The notes under the pieces: model-generated
Databases searched by the model: none
The model's input: the letters and a program-made list of their open reading frames with translations, nothing else
Told to the model about the DNA's origin: nothing
Made by a program: the position numbers and the translations under genes
Shown: one piece after another, positions 45,057 through 56,500 of the stretch
How positions within the stretch are numbered: the stretch's first letter is position 1
How the letters are laid out: every line of letters begins with the position of its first letter
NCBI RefSeq assembly: GCF_047948215.1
Contig: NC_134458.1
Span: 134,667,571-134,731,570 of the forward strand
Source: Lycorma delicatula
Lineage: Eukaryota > Arthropoda > Insecta > Hemiptera > Fulgoridae
Reading direction: 5' to 3'
DNA: 64,000 nt

Positions 45057-48000
45057 CTGAAAAAAATCAATGAAATTATTTTTATAAATTATATAATTTA
45101 TAACTTTTAAAAATATAAATTAAATTATGAGTAAATCTTTCTATTTTTATAAATCATATAATTTATAACTTTTAAAAATATAAATTAAATTATGAGTAAA
45201 TCTTTCTACTCTAATCATGATAGGTGTCTAGCCGAAGAAAGGGAACTGGCATGGATATAGTATCTATACTTTAATCTTTGTGTGGACTGTGTGACATCCA
45301 TTTTACATTACTAAAAATCGCTTATTTTTAATGTGCAACAGCATACAGATAGGTACACTGAAAAAATTATTTATATTATTAGCAGTAGTTTCCAATAACT
45401 TTAATAAAATACAATTTACAGTAGTAAAAGTAAAATAAAATAAGTAGTAATTAACTCTTCGATTTAGATATTTCACTTTTTATTTTATCTTTAACTTGCT
45501 GCAAAGAAATTTTTCCACCCGATACACTTACAGTTTTTCTCTACATTTCATACCCTGAAAAAAGATCAATGAAATTATTTTTATAAATTATATAATTTAT
45601 AATTTTTAAAAATATAAATTAAATTATGAGTAAATCTTTCTACTCTAATCATGATAGGTGTCTAGCCGGGAACTGGCATGGATATAGTATCTATATTTTA
45701 ATCTTTGTGTGGACTGTGTGACTTCCATTTTACATTACAGGAGATCAAAAATATCAGACTGCTTTCTAAGAAATTCATTACCGATCTCTCATTGCTAAAA
45801 TTTCTAAGAAATTCATTACCGATCTCTCATTGCTAAAAGCAACAAATCATTGCCTAAACATAGTTGTGATTTAAACATAGTTCTCATAGATGATATATGT
45901 TACTTGGTTACAAAATGTAGGTGAACATTGCAATTCCCATCCACAAGCACCAGACAAGTTCTTTGTCTCCAAGATTTGGCACAAGATAGTTTTTTAAATT
46001 TTGGGTTTGGGATGTGCAAATTACAGATTTGATTAATGACATTATCATGAATATTTCAACAAATCAATACAGTTCAACCAAATTTTTTTTAGACGTGGTT
46101 GAACTGCAATTGAGCTTTTACAGTCAAACACTATCACTAGGTCTAAAAAGATTGATAGTGTGTTTACAAATTTCAATTATCTACTTCATGTATAAATAGT
46201 TAAATGTAAATCAGAATCTACTTCATGTATAGTTAAAATGTAAATCAGATTTTAAATAACGTTACATACCCGAATAATTGTAAAATCACTTTTTCTTACA
46301 TCCAATACTTCAGCTAAGTATTCCACTAACTCAGTATTTGCTTGCCCTTCAACGGCTCTTGCAGCAATTTTAACATCCAACCTTGGTTGATCAGGAAATG
46401 ACACTTCTCCTGCAATATATTATTTAAAAGTTTAAATCTTTTAATAAGTTTTTAAATTTAAGACTTTAAGGTTTGGGTTTTGTTAAAACATTAAGTTTAA
46501 ATATCACCTGGTGTATATGTTAAACCATTTTAAATTTCTATTTAAAATTTTACAAGAAAAAATGGTGAAACCCATTTTTCTGTTATTACCTTCGTTATTG
46601 AGTATAAAATGAGGTAAAATGCACTGCATTTTACATTCATAATTTATATACTAACAAACTTATTACTAATGAAACAAATTTTGAAAGCATACCATTCTGC
46701 AATCAACATTCAAAATGCTTCTCCTCAAAAACTCTTTTTAATTCATAAATGTCTGCAGGTTGTAAAAAATATGTTTCAGGTACCCTCAAAAAAAAAATAA
46801 TCCTGAGGAGACAGGTCTGGGGACCCGGCAGGCCATTCTATGGCTCATCTATGACCTATCCAGCAATTTTGAAATTGTTCATTTATTTGCCGTGCCCTTA
46901 ATGACGTTCTTGCTGAAACCTTTTATTCTTGTTCAACATTTTCCCATATATTTGGTAAAATCCTATTTGCTAACAAGATGCAGTAAGCATTTCCTGTAAA
47001 ATTGCCTAAAATAAAAGGCCCTATAATACAATGACCACCCAAATGTTCACTATCCAAGGGTGCTGTGTACAGCTTCCTACATCTGGGATTATTATGGCTC
47101 CAATATTGACAGTTTTGCTAATTCACATGGCCATTAACCATAAAAGTCACTTTCAGTAAATATTATATTGTATTAGAAAAATTTGTGTCTACATCTGATT
47201 TTTGCATATCACAAAATCATCTTCTGAAAGTTCTTGCCCCATAAACTAACACCAATGAATGAGTGGTAGAACTTAATAAAATGAAGCGGCGCATGCACAG
47301 AGGTAAGTAAGAGTAGGGATAAAACCACGTTTAACCGATGCAGTAGAAGTGTTCTGACTTTGAACTTTGAACACTGATCTTGTATAACTATACATCTGAT
47401 CTCTATATAAATCTTATACAACTGTCCATAAATTTCTGCTTGTGTAGCGAAAATGACCGTTCTATCATCACAATTATAATCGCGCAAACATACAATGGTT
47501 TATTTAGTTCCCAGCTGCTCATTTTGTGGCACTGGAGTATGCTTCAATATTAAACAATTAATTTTATTTTACACCATAAAGATCGCCTATCCACTTATAG
47601 AGATCAGTGTTAAAAAACCCACCATAACGCATTTTTTTTTTAACTATATAGAATTCCATTTCTTTCTGCCACCAAATACCTCTGATATGCATTATTAAGC
47701 TGTTTCCATACCATACTTAAACAAGTACTTTGTACTTTAAGTTAAAGTACTCGGGCATTAGTCTATATTTAAATGTTAAAAGAAACACATGATTTCTCAT
47801 ACAGAAATTTATTACATTGTGTATTAAAGTTATTACATTAGATTCAATAACAGAAACAACAAAAAAACATTTGCCAAACAGGCTTTTGTAGAAACAATAT
47901 AATGTACCTTGAATCATGTTTTCCTTAGATCCTGGTTTTGCATGTACATTAATTAATATATTTCCATCTTTACTTAATTCAATCGCCTCATGTTTTGCTG

Positions 48001-50221
48001 AATCTATATCCTAGAATTTAAATACATATCTATTATTCATTAATTAAAATAAATTCATATACAATGTATTCAGTGCTACGACAAACATCTCTTTCAAATT
48101 CTAAATTAAATAAATAAGAAAATAGAAAACAACTTAAGAAGTATATTACTCTACAAAAGTAAATTGTAGCTACTAATTAAAAAAATAACTGCCTTTACAT
48201 CAAATTGTTTATTATTTAAAAGTAAGCTTTCCAAATGAAAGAATGAATCAAATTTTATAAATACAATATTTTAAAATGTATTATTGGCTAATGTCAGAGT
48301 GAAAACAGCAGTATACTGAGAATGATCACAAGGGCGACTAAAAATGTATTTATAAACTTTATCGTTTAAAAGTTTACTACACTGAGCAAATACACAGCTA
48401 AAATTATTACCAATTAAATGTATTATACTACTTTGAAAATATGGCCTTGAAAACAACTTAAAACTCTTTGAGTGAGAGTTACTCCTTCTCCCTTTACTGA
48501 AGTCTTTGAAATAAGAGAGCCAGCCAATGAAACTTCAAAGCAATTTTAGTTCAATGGTTCTGAGATTTTTTTGTCATTAGCCGCACATTTTTTATGTTGC
48601 AGTCAAGTCATAGTCCACTTCTCACCCTACCTTCTGTTATTGAAACGTAACTGCAATGATAAGGATATAGTTTTGTGAAATTGCAGGCAATACAGTTTGA
48701 AGAACTACAAGTTTCGGTACTTACATAGCCTGTCAACCAATAAATTACAAACTTTTAGGTTATTGTTAATATCACCTGATATAACCGTTATATTAACAAA
48801 CTTAACCTACACTCTCTAACCTTGACTAATTAACACAGTTTTTGGTATTTAAATAACAAATTCTGTAATTATTGCAATTATTTATTACTTAATCAAAACA
48901 TTACTGCTGTTAATTAGTCAAGGTTAGCGAACATGGGTTATATCTATAATTATAAGGAATAATGCTTATATTTTTAATTTTTTTTTTTGTCTTCAGTCAT
49001 TTGACTGGTTTGATGCAGCTCTCCAAGATTCCCTATCTAGTGCTAGTCGTTTCATTTCAGTATACCCCCTACATCCTACATCCCTAAGAATTTGTTTTAC
49101 ATATTACAAACGTGGCCTGCCTACACAATTTTTTCCTTCTACCTGTCCTTCCAATATTAAAGCGACTATTCCAGGATGCCTTAGTATGTGGCCTATAAGT
49201 CTGTCTCTTCTTTTAACTATATTTTTCCAAATGCTTCTTTCTTCATCTATTTGCCGCAATACCTCTTCATTTGTCACTTTATCCACCCATCTGATTTTTA
49301 ACATTCTCCTATAGCACCACATTTGAAAAGCTTCTAATCTTTTCTTCTCAAATACTCCGATTGTCCAAGCTTCACTTCCATATAAAGTGACACTCCAAAC
49401 ATATACTTTCAAAAATTCTTTCCTGACATTTAAATTAATTTTTGATGTTAACAAATTATATTTCTGACTGAAGGCTCGTTTCGCTTGTGCTATTCGGCAT
49501 TTTATATCGCTCCTGCTTCGAAGATCTTTAGTAATTCTACATTTTTAATATGTAAAATATATTAATGATCATATATATTAATATATTAAAATATGTGTTA
49601 TGGTTGACAGGCTAATACATAAGTACCCAAGTTTCTTGCCAAAAAAGGTTTCATATTAACTATAGGAATCTATCTAAGGCTATAAACATCTTAAATTTCA
49701 TTGTACCACTTTCATAATAAAGGGTAGGAACAACAAAAGAGAAAAACTCAGATTTTATTTAAAAATTTGTATTATTCTTGGACACTGCCTTTGGTTTGAA
49801 ATAAATATAAGCTATTCAGAAGATTTATCAACAAAATGTATATATTCAACAAAGAATATTATGCCAATTAACATTTTCGTTAGCTATGAAAAGTAAAAAA
49901 TATTACATAATTTTTTAACGATTTTTTTCTAATGGTGGTCCCACAGCTATTTATACTTAAATAAATTCAATTTAACCCTACCAATAAAGAGTTAAAGCCG
50001 TCTTTAAACAGTACAACTAAGTCACATATAATAAATGCTACAAAAAAACCATTCATATAACACATATTTACCAGCTTGTTTTCTTCCGAAGAGTTATTAA
50101 TTTTTGTCTTAGCATTCTTTTTTGGCATTTTATAGACTGAAGCTGAACGATTACATGAAATTAGTTCTATTAAATTGAAACCTATACGTCTAAAATAATT
50201 ACTTCCAAATAAGCTGTACAT
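44952..50221 (-). CDS. UPF0235 / C15orf40-like protein, four exons, complete
   Basis: Exons on the - strand: 50221-50072, 48010-47908, 46409-46270 and 45056-44952. All introns are GT-AG, and phases agree (0, 1, 0). The predicted protein is 165 aa from the first ATG. It contains INVHAKPGSKENM (residues about 70-82), AVEGQANTELVEYLAEVLDV (about 103-122, the family's most conserved block), RKSD and GMKCREKTV (about 132-140), in the order seen in animal C15orf40 and bacterial YggU proteins. The biochemical role of UPF0235/DUF167 is not established. A second in-frame ATG at 50126-50128 would give 134 aa starting MPKKNAK, similar to the MPKK of vertebrate homologues; the 31 extra residues are Arg/Ser/Asn-rich and may be a mitochondrial presequence (inference). 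A frameshifted duplicate of exon 4 lies between exons 3 and 4. The first intron hosts a LINE fragment. Confidence 0.88.
45528..45554 (-). pseudogene. Proximal duplicate of exon 4, frameshifted
   Basis: This copy has the same acceptor (ttttttcag) as the distal exon and reads GMKCREKL then TAA. The cause is a run of five A on the coding strand after 'gtagag' where the distal copy has six. If spliced to exon 3 it would end the protein about 26 residues early. The duplicated sequence continues to about 45440 out of frame. Confidence 0.85.
45763..45838. repeat. 38-bp tandem duplication
   Basis: The unit tttctaagaaattcattacc... is at 45763-45800 and repeated exactly at 45801-45838, in intron 3 of the C15orf40-like gene. 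Confidence 0.95.
46270..46409 (-). CDS. Exon 3 of the C15orf40-like gene
   Basis: Acceptor ttgcag before 46409, donor GTATGT after 46270. It codes GEVSFPDQPRLDVKIAARAV, then EGQANTELVEYLAEVLDV and RKSDFTIIR, the core of the UPF0235 domain. Confidence 0.9.
46690..47200 (-). pseudogene. Decayed Tc1/mariner-type transposase (IS630-like), C-terminal half
   Basis: On the - strand, broken frames give EHLGGHCIIGPFILG (about 47040-46998), the segment after the first catalytic motif, then AYCILLANRILPNIWENVEQ (about 46990-46930), and WPAGSPDLSPQ (about 46840-46810), the WP.RSPDLSP motif preceding the last catalytic acid. Stops and small gaps interrupt it. It lies in intron 2 of the C15orf40-like gene, same strand. 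TIRs were not identified. Confidence 0.6.
47908..48010 (-). CDS. Exon 2 of the C15orf40-like gene
   Basis: Acceptor ttctag before 48010, donor GTACAT after 47908. It codes 34 residues, DIDSAKHEAIEL through NMIQ, plus one base, and includes the NVHAKPGSK motif. Confidence 0.88.
48970..49549 (-). mobile_element. 5'-truncated RTE-like LINE, copy 3
   Basis: The element proper is 48979-49540 on the - strand, flanked by the 9-bp direct repeat atttttaat (48970-48978 and 49541-49549). It keeps the last ~560 bp of the family: an open piece at 49454-49104 (FLKVYVWSVTLYGSEAWTIG, RRMLKIRWVDKVTNEEV) and the common 3' end caaatgactgaagac plus poly(A). 5' truncation with a target duplication is the normal result of target-primed reverse transcription. 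It lies in intron 1 of the C15orf40-like gene. Confidence 0.9.
50072..50221 (-). CDS. Exon 1 of the C15orf40-like gene
   Basis: From ATG 50221 it runs for 50 codons to NSSEENKL, then the donor GTAAAT (phase 0). Two in-frame ATGs (50221 and 50128) are possible starts. Confidence 0.8.
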
Positions 50222-51695
50222 TTAATTCTGAAACAGATTAAATTATCTAATAATTCCACATAAAAGTATGACTGCTGTACTTCTAAATATATGTTTACAT
50301 ATTTATGTATCTCTCTGATTGGGCCAAATAATTTCTCATATTATGAAATAATATAACCTAACAAGCTTCAAAATTCTAATAGCACATTGAGAAAAGGTGA
50401 ATTCAAATTAATATATTATAAGCAATAAACAAATATTTCGTATTTAATGAATAAATATTTTAATCTTCCCAAGGTTCTGCGTGTGATCAATTTTACACAA
50501 AATAATATTAAAGCCATATGTTAGCACAATATAACATTGGAAGTCAGGTTTAACTTACACAAATTGATAAAGCCAGAACACTGAATGAAATAGTAGCAAT
50601 CGTTTTCAACATTACAATAAAATTGTTTTAAAAGAGTAGGTTATATTTATATTCGGGGCAAGGTTATACAGTATTAACTCCCGAGTCTGGAGCGACTGAA
50701 TAAATGGAATATCGCTGCAACTGATTTCAGATAATATCTGATTCTTAAACGTCACGTCATACGAGAAATGTTTAAATGTTGCATTATAAGCACTAGTTAC
50801 CAGTAATAAGCACAGTTCTGTTTGAGCAACTTACAACCTACAATCTCGATATCAACTTCATGGAACAGCACTACGTAGATAATCTTAAGACACATTTCGT
50901 TGATTTTACGTAAACGTCGACCGATAGCATTTCTAATTACAACTAGCAATTACGGTAGCCGTAGAGATGGTAGATTGCTTTAAAAGAATGTTGGAATTCA
51001 TTTTTGTTGAAAAGATCGTTCACTTTTTTCAATTTTGGTTGGAGGAAATACTTCACTTTTAGGTTAGTCAACACGCTAAATGGATGAGTTCTAAGAACAA
51101 ATTAGTCTCGGTACAAAATTTCACTGGCTGTTCTGGCTATCATTCGTAATTCTAGGTATCATGACTTAATTATTTTTAAAATGGATTTAAATTAACGAAA
51201 ATTAGGTATATTTTTTAATTTAAATATCCTATCAATTTATTTGGATTTTGTACCGGCATAAAAATAATTATGAATTTTATTTGTAATTTTTACACTAACT
51301 TAAATTAACTTTTTTTAAAATAAGAATTCAAACGGGAAAAATTAATAGCAATATATATATGTATATATATAGAAATTTTGATCCAGATTTAATTAGTACA
51401 GTGCTTTCCTGACTTACTTTTATTGGCAGCAATGAATTATATCAACTACTGATGTAGTCCGTCTAACGAAAGAAAATAGCCGAGTTAGAGTTGTTTAATT
51501 TTTTAATTAGGAGTTCTGTAGCCTCCGGAACCACCGTTAGGTATTGCTTCAAAGGATTAAATGAAATGACAGTTTTTTTGAACCGTGTGATTAATTAGGA
51601 GTTGAAAAAGAAAAATATAAAATACACCAAGTGATTACATTTAAACGAACAAGGCGATGCCCAAAAATTTCATAAAGATCTGCAATGTTGTGTTG
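50222..51695. other. 5' flank of the C15orf40-like gene
   Basis: This should contain the promoter of the - strand gene. A CRE-like word acgtcacgtcat is at about 50749-50760, and the block 50640-50960 is less AT-rich than the rest. No TATA box can be tied to a start site by eye. Beyond 51000 the sequence is AT-rich with a short (TA)n/(TG) run at 51350-51372. Confidence 0.4.
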
Positions 51696-51697
51696 TA

Positions 51698-53030
51698 CAG
51701 GTTGATTCAAAGAAACGGGAAAATTAAATAACGTAAATGAACAATTTTTTTTAGAAAATGAATTTTATTTCATGTAATTGTACAAATGTTGCCATTTTAG
51801 GATACATACATTTTATTTTAGTTTTTAAAGATGACATCTTGCAGGTGACCTCCTCTTCTACGTAAACACTCACGAAGTCTCTTCGTTAAATTGTTCATGG
51901 TTTGACGTACTCTCAACTGGAATTTCCGCAACTGCTTCTCGGATCTTTGCCTTCAGTTCTTCCGTTGCAGCAGGTCTACTGTGGAACACGTTGCTTTTAA
52001 GGTGACCCCGCAAAAAGTAATCGCAAGCTGAGAGATCAGGCGATCTGGGAGGCCATCTAATGTCACCATTTCGTGAAATGACACGTTGTCCAAACAATCG
52101 GCGTACAGCTGCCATCGATATTTGTGCAGTATGTGACGTTGCTCCGTCTTGTTGAAACCAGGCTGTGTTAAGAATTGGTGGAAATCTCTTTTGTTGTTCC
52201 ACAACAAAGGTTTCAAGCATGGCTACGTAACGAGCCGACGTCACTGTAATCGCAAGACCGTTGTCATCCTCAAAAAAATAAGGGCCTATAACACCGTAAG
52301 ATGACATAGCACACTACACGGTCACTTCCTGGTTGTGCAACGGACGCTGGTGTAGCTGCGTAGGATTTTCTTGTGCCCAGTATCTGAAATTTTGCTTGTT
52401 AACAAATCCACTGAGGTGGAAATGCGCTTCGTCTGACATCCACAGTTCGTGAACAAACTCTTCGTTATCATTTATCTTCTAAAGCATTACATTACAGAAT
52501 TGTGCTCGCACAACTGCATCGTTCGGTTTCAGTTCCTGGACGATCTGCAACTTGTATGGATTGTATTGGAAGTCCTTCACTAACATTCTTCGAACACTTG
52601 AACAATGCAATTGTAAAGATGCTGAGAGACGACGGATTGACCGATGTGGACTTCGTGTGACAGCATCTTGTAAAGCTTGAACATTCTGTGATGTACGGAC
52701 GGTTCGCTCACGGCCTGGAGGTTTCTTTTTCATTGCCGAACCAGTTTCCTCAAAATTAGATATCCATGTTTTAATTGCATGTGCTGATGGAACACGGTCG
52801 TGCCGTCCCAGATTAAAATGACGGCAAAATTCTCTACGCGCTCCCTCCACACTGTCATTGTTTTTGTAAAACGTTTTGATAGCAAATGCACGTTACCCAA
52901 CACTCCAAGGATCCATGACAACTAAATGGCAGGTTAGGTTAGAGAGGCTGGCACCTCTTATCAAGTGGTACCAATCGCCCACGGCTACCAACACAACTTT
53001 CAAAATTTCCTGTTTCTTTGAATCACTCTG
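51698..53030 (-). mobile_element. Tc1/mariner-type element (DUF4817/IS630-like), copy 2
   Basis: It is 1,333 bp long, bounded by TA (51696-51697 and 53031-53032), with imperfect terminal inverted repeats of about 25 bp (left caggttgattcaaagaaacg, right end its complement). The single transposase frame on the - strand fills most of it. It shares its whole length with the interrupted copy at 9.6 kb. Confidence 0.9.
51870..52916 (-). pseudogene. Transposase of mariner-type copy 2, one frame with three stops
   Basis: ATG at 52914-52916 (MDPWSVG) opens a frame of about 348 codons that stays in register to 51870 but has three nonsense codons: TAA right after MDPWSVG, TAG after AQFCNVML, and TAG in the segment expected to read VTVWCA. 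The N-terminal half has the DUF4817-type helix-turn-helix: REFCRHFNLGRHDRVPSAHA, then RSPHRSIRRLSASLQL. The catalytic half has YVAMLETFVVE, WFQQDGATSHTA (catalytic Asp) and WPPRSPDLSACDYFL (final acid). Relative to copy 1, two bases are missing near 51917, so the C-terminal end is shifted and the native tail (NNLTKRLRECLRRRGG) lies in another frame. It would cut and join DNA at TA sites if intact, but this copy cannot be active. Confidence 0.85.
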
Positions 53031-53032
53031 TA

Positions 53033-56000
53033 GTATAGACATTGAACCATTTATCCAGACAAGATTCTGCCATTCAAGCCGCTGATGTTTAAAGAAAGTA
53101 TGATCATTCGACGTATTGGTCTGCAGTAATAATGGTTGGTTATTTGTCCCTCACCGTTCTCGAAAAAAAAAATAGGACTGATAATGTACTAAATAATAAC
53201 CATTTTTGAATGAGTTGGTCTATCATGTACCAATATCCAACATATCTTGAGTGACCTTAATGTACAATACGTTAGCTGAAAGTTTGTCCCTCGCCAACTG
53301 TGTTAGTGTACGACTAGTACACTAACTAAGTGCAGTACGACTAGTACTGCACTAGTCTGTTGTGTTTGCATTTTACGTACAAATGTTTCACGTTACTAGT
53401 AATGGGAATATGTTATCTGATTAGAAGGTACAACAAATTCCACTCGCCTGTCCCGCCAATGCTAGCCCACAGTTCGGTTGACAAAGACGGGGGCAAATCG
53501 TCAGCTTACTTAATGTGTTAAGTTTATGTTTAACAAAAAAAAAAACCAAATCGCTACTGGTAAACACTGAGGTGAGAAAATTAATTTCCGCAGATATGAA
53601 TTTGATTAGAACACTATAGTAGCAAAAATTTGTTTAAAGAAAGCGTTTCAATACGTCACAAAATTCTCACAACCTCATAAATCTAGAACAAAATCTTAAC
53701 CTACAATAATTGTCACTATAGTACACACCGACATTGATAAAAATGAAAAGATTTAATCAGCGTTTTATTCATTAGAGTAGTTCAATTATCTTTCGCCATA
53801 TGAGAGGTTTAAAAAAATTAGTTTTAACAGGTATTTACAGATAGCGTAGATGTTCACAAAATTGTAGCATTACGTAATGCGTACTAGTAGAATGTGAAAC
53901 CTTTCAAGGCGGTTGTAACCTTCCTTTCACTTATTTTATTTTAATTAGTTTAAATAGAAGACTTGTTATTGAGTATTGTAGGAAGTGACCGTGTAGTATT
54001 ATTTGACGATATAAAGGTTAGTTTATCATTTTATTTTAATGATTTTGAAGCAGTTATAATAACGCAATTTTTGGTATGCGTAAACGCATACCTTATCTGG
54101 AAAAATGTTTTTGAAAATTAGTTCCACATGCTCAATTCTTGTGCTGATAAAAATCAAAATTTGTTTATTTTTAATCATTTTTCGTTGTTGTTTGTTCTCT
54201 TATATCAAACTGTTGTCACTATGTTGATATTTCATTATTTTTTTATAAATAAATAATATTTTGATTTTGTGGGTATTGTTTTTTTATCTTGAATGTGGTT
54301 GACGTGGTTTTTTTCAGAATAACTGTTTAAAAAACATAAGTTTATGTATTCAACCTTACAGTTCTTTTTATTGAAGGCCATACTAAAGAAATTGTTATTT
54401 TGATCAAGATCTAATTATAAATAAATTAATCAAATCTATGTGTGAATGGATAACATTTTAACATGTCATTTTATTGGTAGGTTTGCTTAAAAATATATTA
54501 AAAAAAAATCAGGTTATTTAACTGTTTTATTCAATTGTTAAATCATGACTATATGTTTAAAATTGGTTAAAGTAGCCTAATTTTTGTTTAATAAGACTCT
54601 AGCGTCATAATATTATGGAGAACTGGTTTATTGAGTTCAGAAAGGTAGATTTTTTGCTTGTAAGTGTAGGCTAACTTGTTAATAAACTGCACAGCATGAT
54701 CTGAATAAATAAATCAGAATTGAAATATCAGATATTGCTTTAGTAAATGTAAAATGACACAGAGTTTTTGAAATCCTCTGCTGGAAAGTGGGACTTATAT
54801 ATAAAAAGTAAATATAAATTTTCATTTATTTACACAAATATAGTTTTAGAATAAATGTTAAATGATAGTCCTGCAGATTTATGTAGACCTTTTAATTGTT
54901 TTATAAAAGCCTGTACTAATTCTGTCCCTTCATTTCATTTAATTTAAAAATTAACCTAATTCGGGTTTTAGAATATCATTGAAAAAATGTATTAATTTAA
55001 TATATGTATGTAAATTAAAAAAAATAATTTATACAGTTTGAGTGAACCAAACTAAAAAGTAACTGTGTTTATGTAATGATTTTGATGAATAAAATATAAC
55101 AGAAAATTGGACTATCAATTTCTCAAACTTAAATTAGTACAAATTCCTCAAATTTAGATTAGCCATATTTACGATTTATTTCACTATTCTGTTTTAAAGA
55201 ACTTAATAGATTAGTTTGTACTCACCTACCATACTAATTTTGCATTATTATTACTTTTAATTCACATTTTATCATGACCTTATTAATGATAATCAAACTG
55301 AGGTCCCAATTTTTTCTTTTTTTCTAGTGGTAGTAAAAGCATCACTGAAAACTAACAACTAAAGTTCAAAATTAAGGAAAATGTCATAGTAGTTAAAAAG
55401 TATTAATTTTTAGTTTGGTTTTTTATTAATTAAGTTTGCTTTTTTTCTCTCTTTTGAGTAACTTTTCCTTCAATTTGCTTTCTAAGATCTCTTTTTCGTT
55501 GTAATAATGTGGAGATTCTATTTTATCTTCCCTAATGGTGAGTTATCTTCTTAATTAGGTACTGGTTTGTTCAGAAAATAGTGTATGAGAAATGTGTATA
55601 TCATATGTACTGTAATAGCTTGCTATCCTTTATATTTTACATTTTTAAAATATACACATGAATCAGGGGATACGTCTTTTACTAGGTATGGTTAGAAGGG
55701 AAGCCCCAATTTTTTTTGTTTTTGGAAATTGTTAGAATTTTTTTCAGAACTAAACCCTTGTTTATGTTGGCATTGGATCATGAAATGTGCAGGAAGTATG
55801 ATATTTGCCTTTAAACTGAATATTCTTTTATTGTAAAATTATAAAAGGTATTGATGACAATACCTTAAGGTATAGATGATTTTCACTTTTAATATTTTAG
55901 TTCTAGCCAAGTTTTTTCAGATTATGGTTGTTTCTTTTGTTATAGTCCCATATTCTAGTTTTTGTACTTCAGTTGATTTTGAAACAGCTATGTAGTTATG

Positions 56001-56498
56001 TCTTAACATCTTGATTTTTCTTTGGTCTGTATATTTTTTTGTTTTATTTTTTACTTAATGCTTGTTAATTTTTACTGTAATTTCCTTGTTTTATTTTATA
56101 GAATATTGATTTACTCTTAATGTCTTATTAATTTTATTTAAAACCTGTTCTCTTTATTAGGAAGCCTTCCAAGAAATTTTCCAGGTTTAATTATACTCAT
56201 ATAATAGCTAGTTAGTAGTTGGTGAACAAATATGTCCCTTCTGTATCTTGTGCTTAAAACTTAAATAGTTAGTTCTACTATAATAACATTAACACTCACA
56301 AATACACTGAAAGCTTTTTCCTGTTATTCAGAAAAGTTTTATTGAAATATATGAATTTTATTTTTATAAAAATAGATAAAATATGCTAATTAAATTCAGT
56401 ATTTACATTATTCTGTTTATGTGTATATTTTATAAATATTGTTAGTTGTTACAACCCATTCTACCCGTGGACAGCTGTTATTTGTTTTTCTTTCTGTA
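53033..56498. other. AT-rich intergenic region
   Basis: No gene is supported. Around 53299-53355 the words gtacgactagtac and tgcagtacgactagtactgca form short palindromes. The block 53880-54020 ends in a donor-like ataaag|gttagt and could be a non-coding first exon of a + strand gene, but nothing confirms it. Confidence 0.45.
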
Positions 56499-56500
56499 TA

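Larger units (their letters stand above)
44810..45740. repeat. Tandem duplication (offset about 501 bp) containing a gene's last exon
   Basis: Copy 1 at 44810-45310 and copy 2 at 45311-45740 share the words gcttatttttaatgtgcaacagcatacagatagg at one end and gtggactgtgtgac at the other. Copy 1 also has an internal 65-bp duplication (45078-45142 and 45143-45207) that copy 2 lacks, so it is longer. Each copy carries one version of exon 4 of the C15orf40-like gene. Confidence 0.95.

Noticed and set aside
53880..54020. Non-coding first exon with donor-like ataaag|gttagt
   Set aside because: No start codon, promoter element or partner exon could be tied to it.
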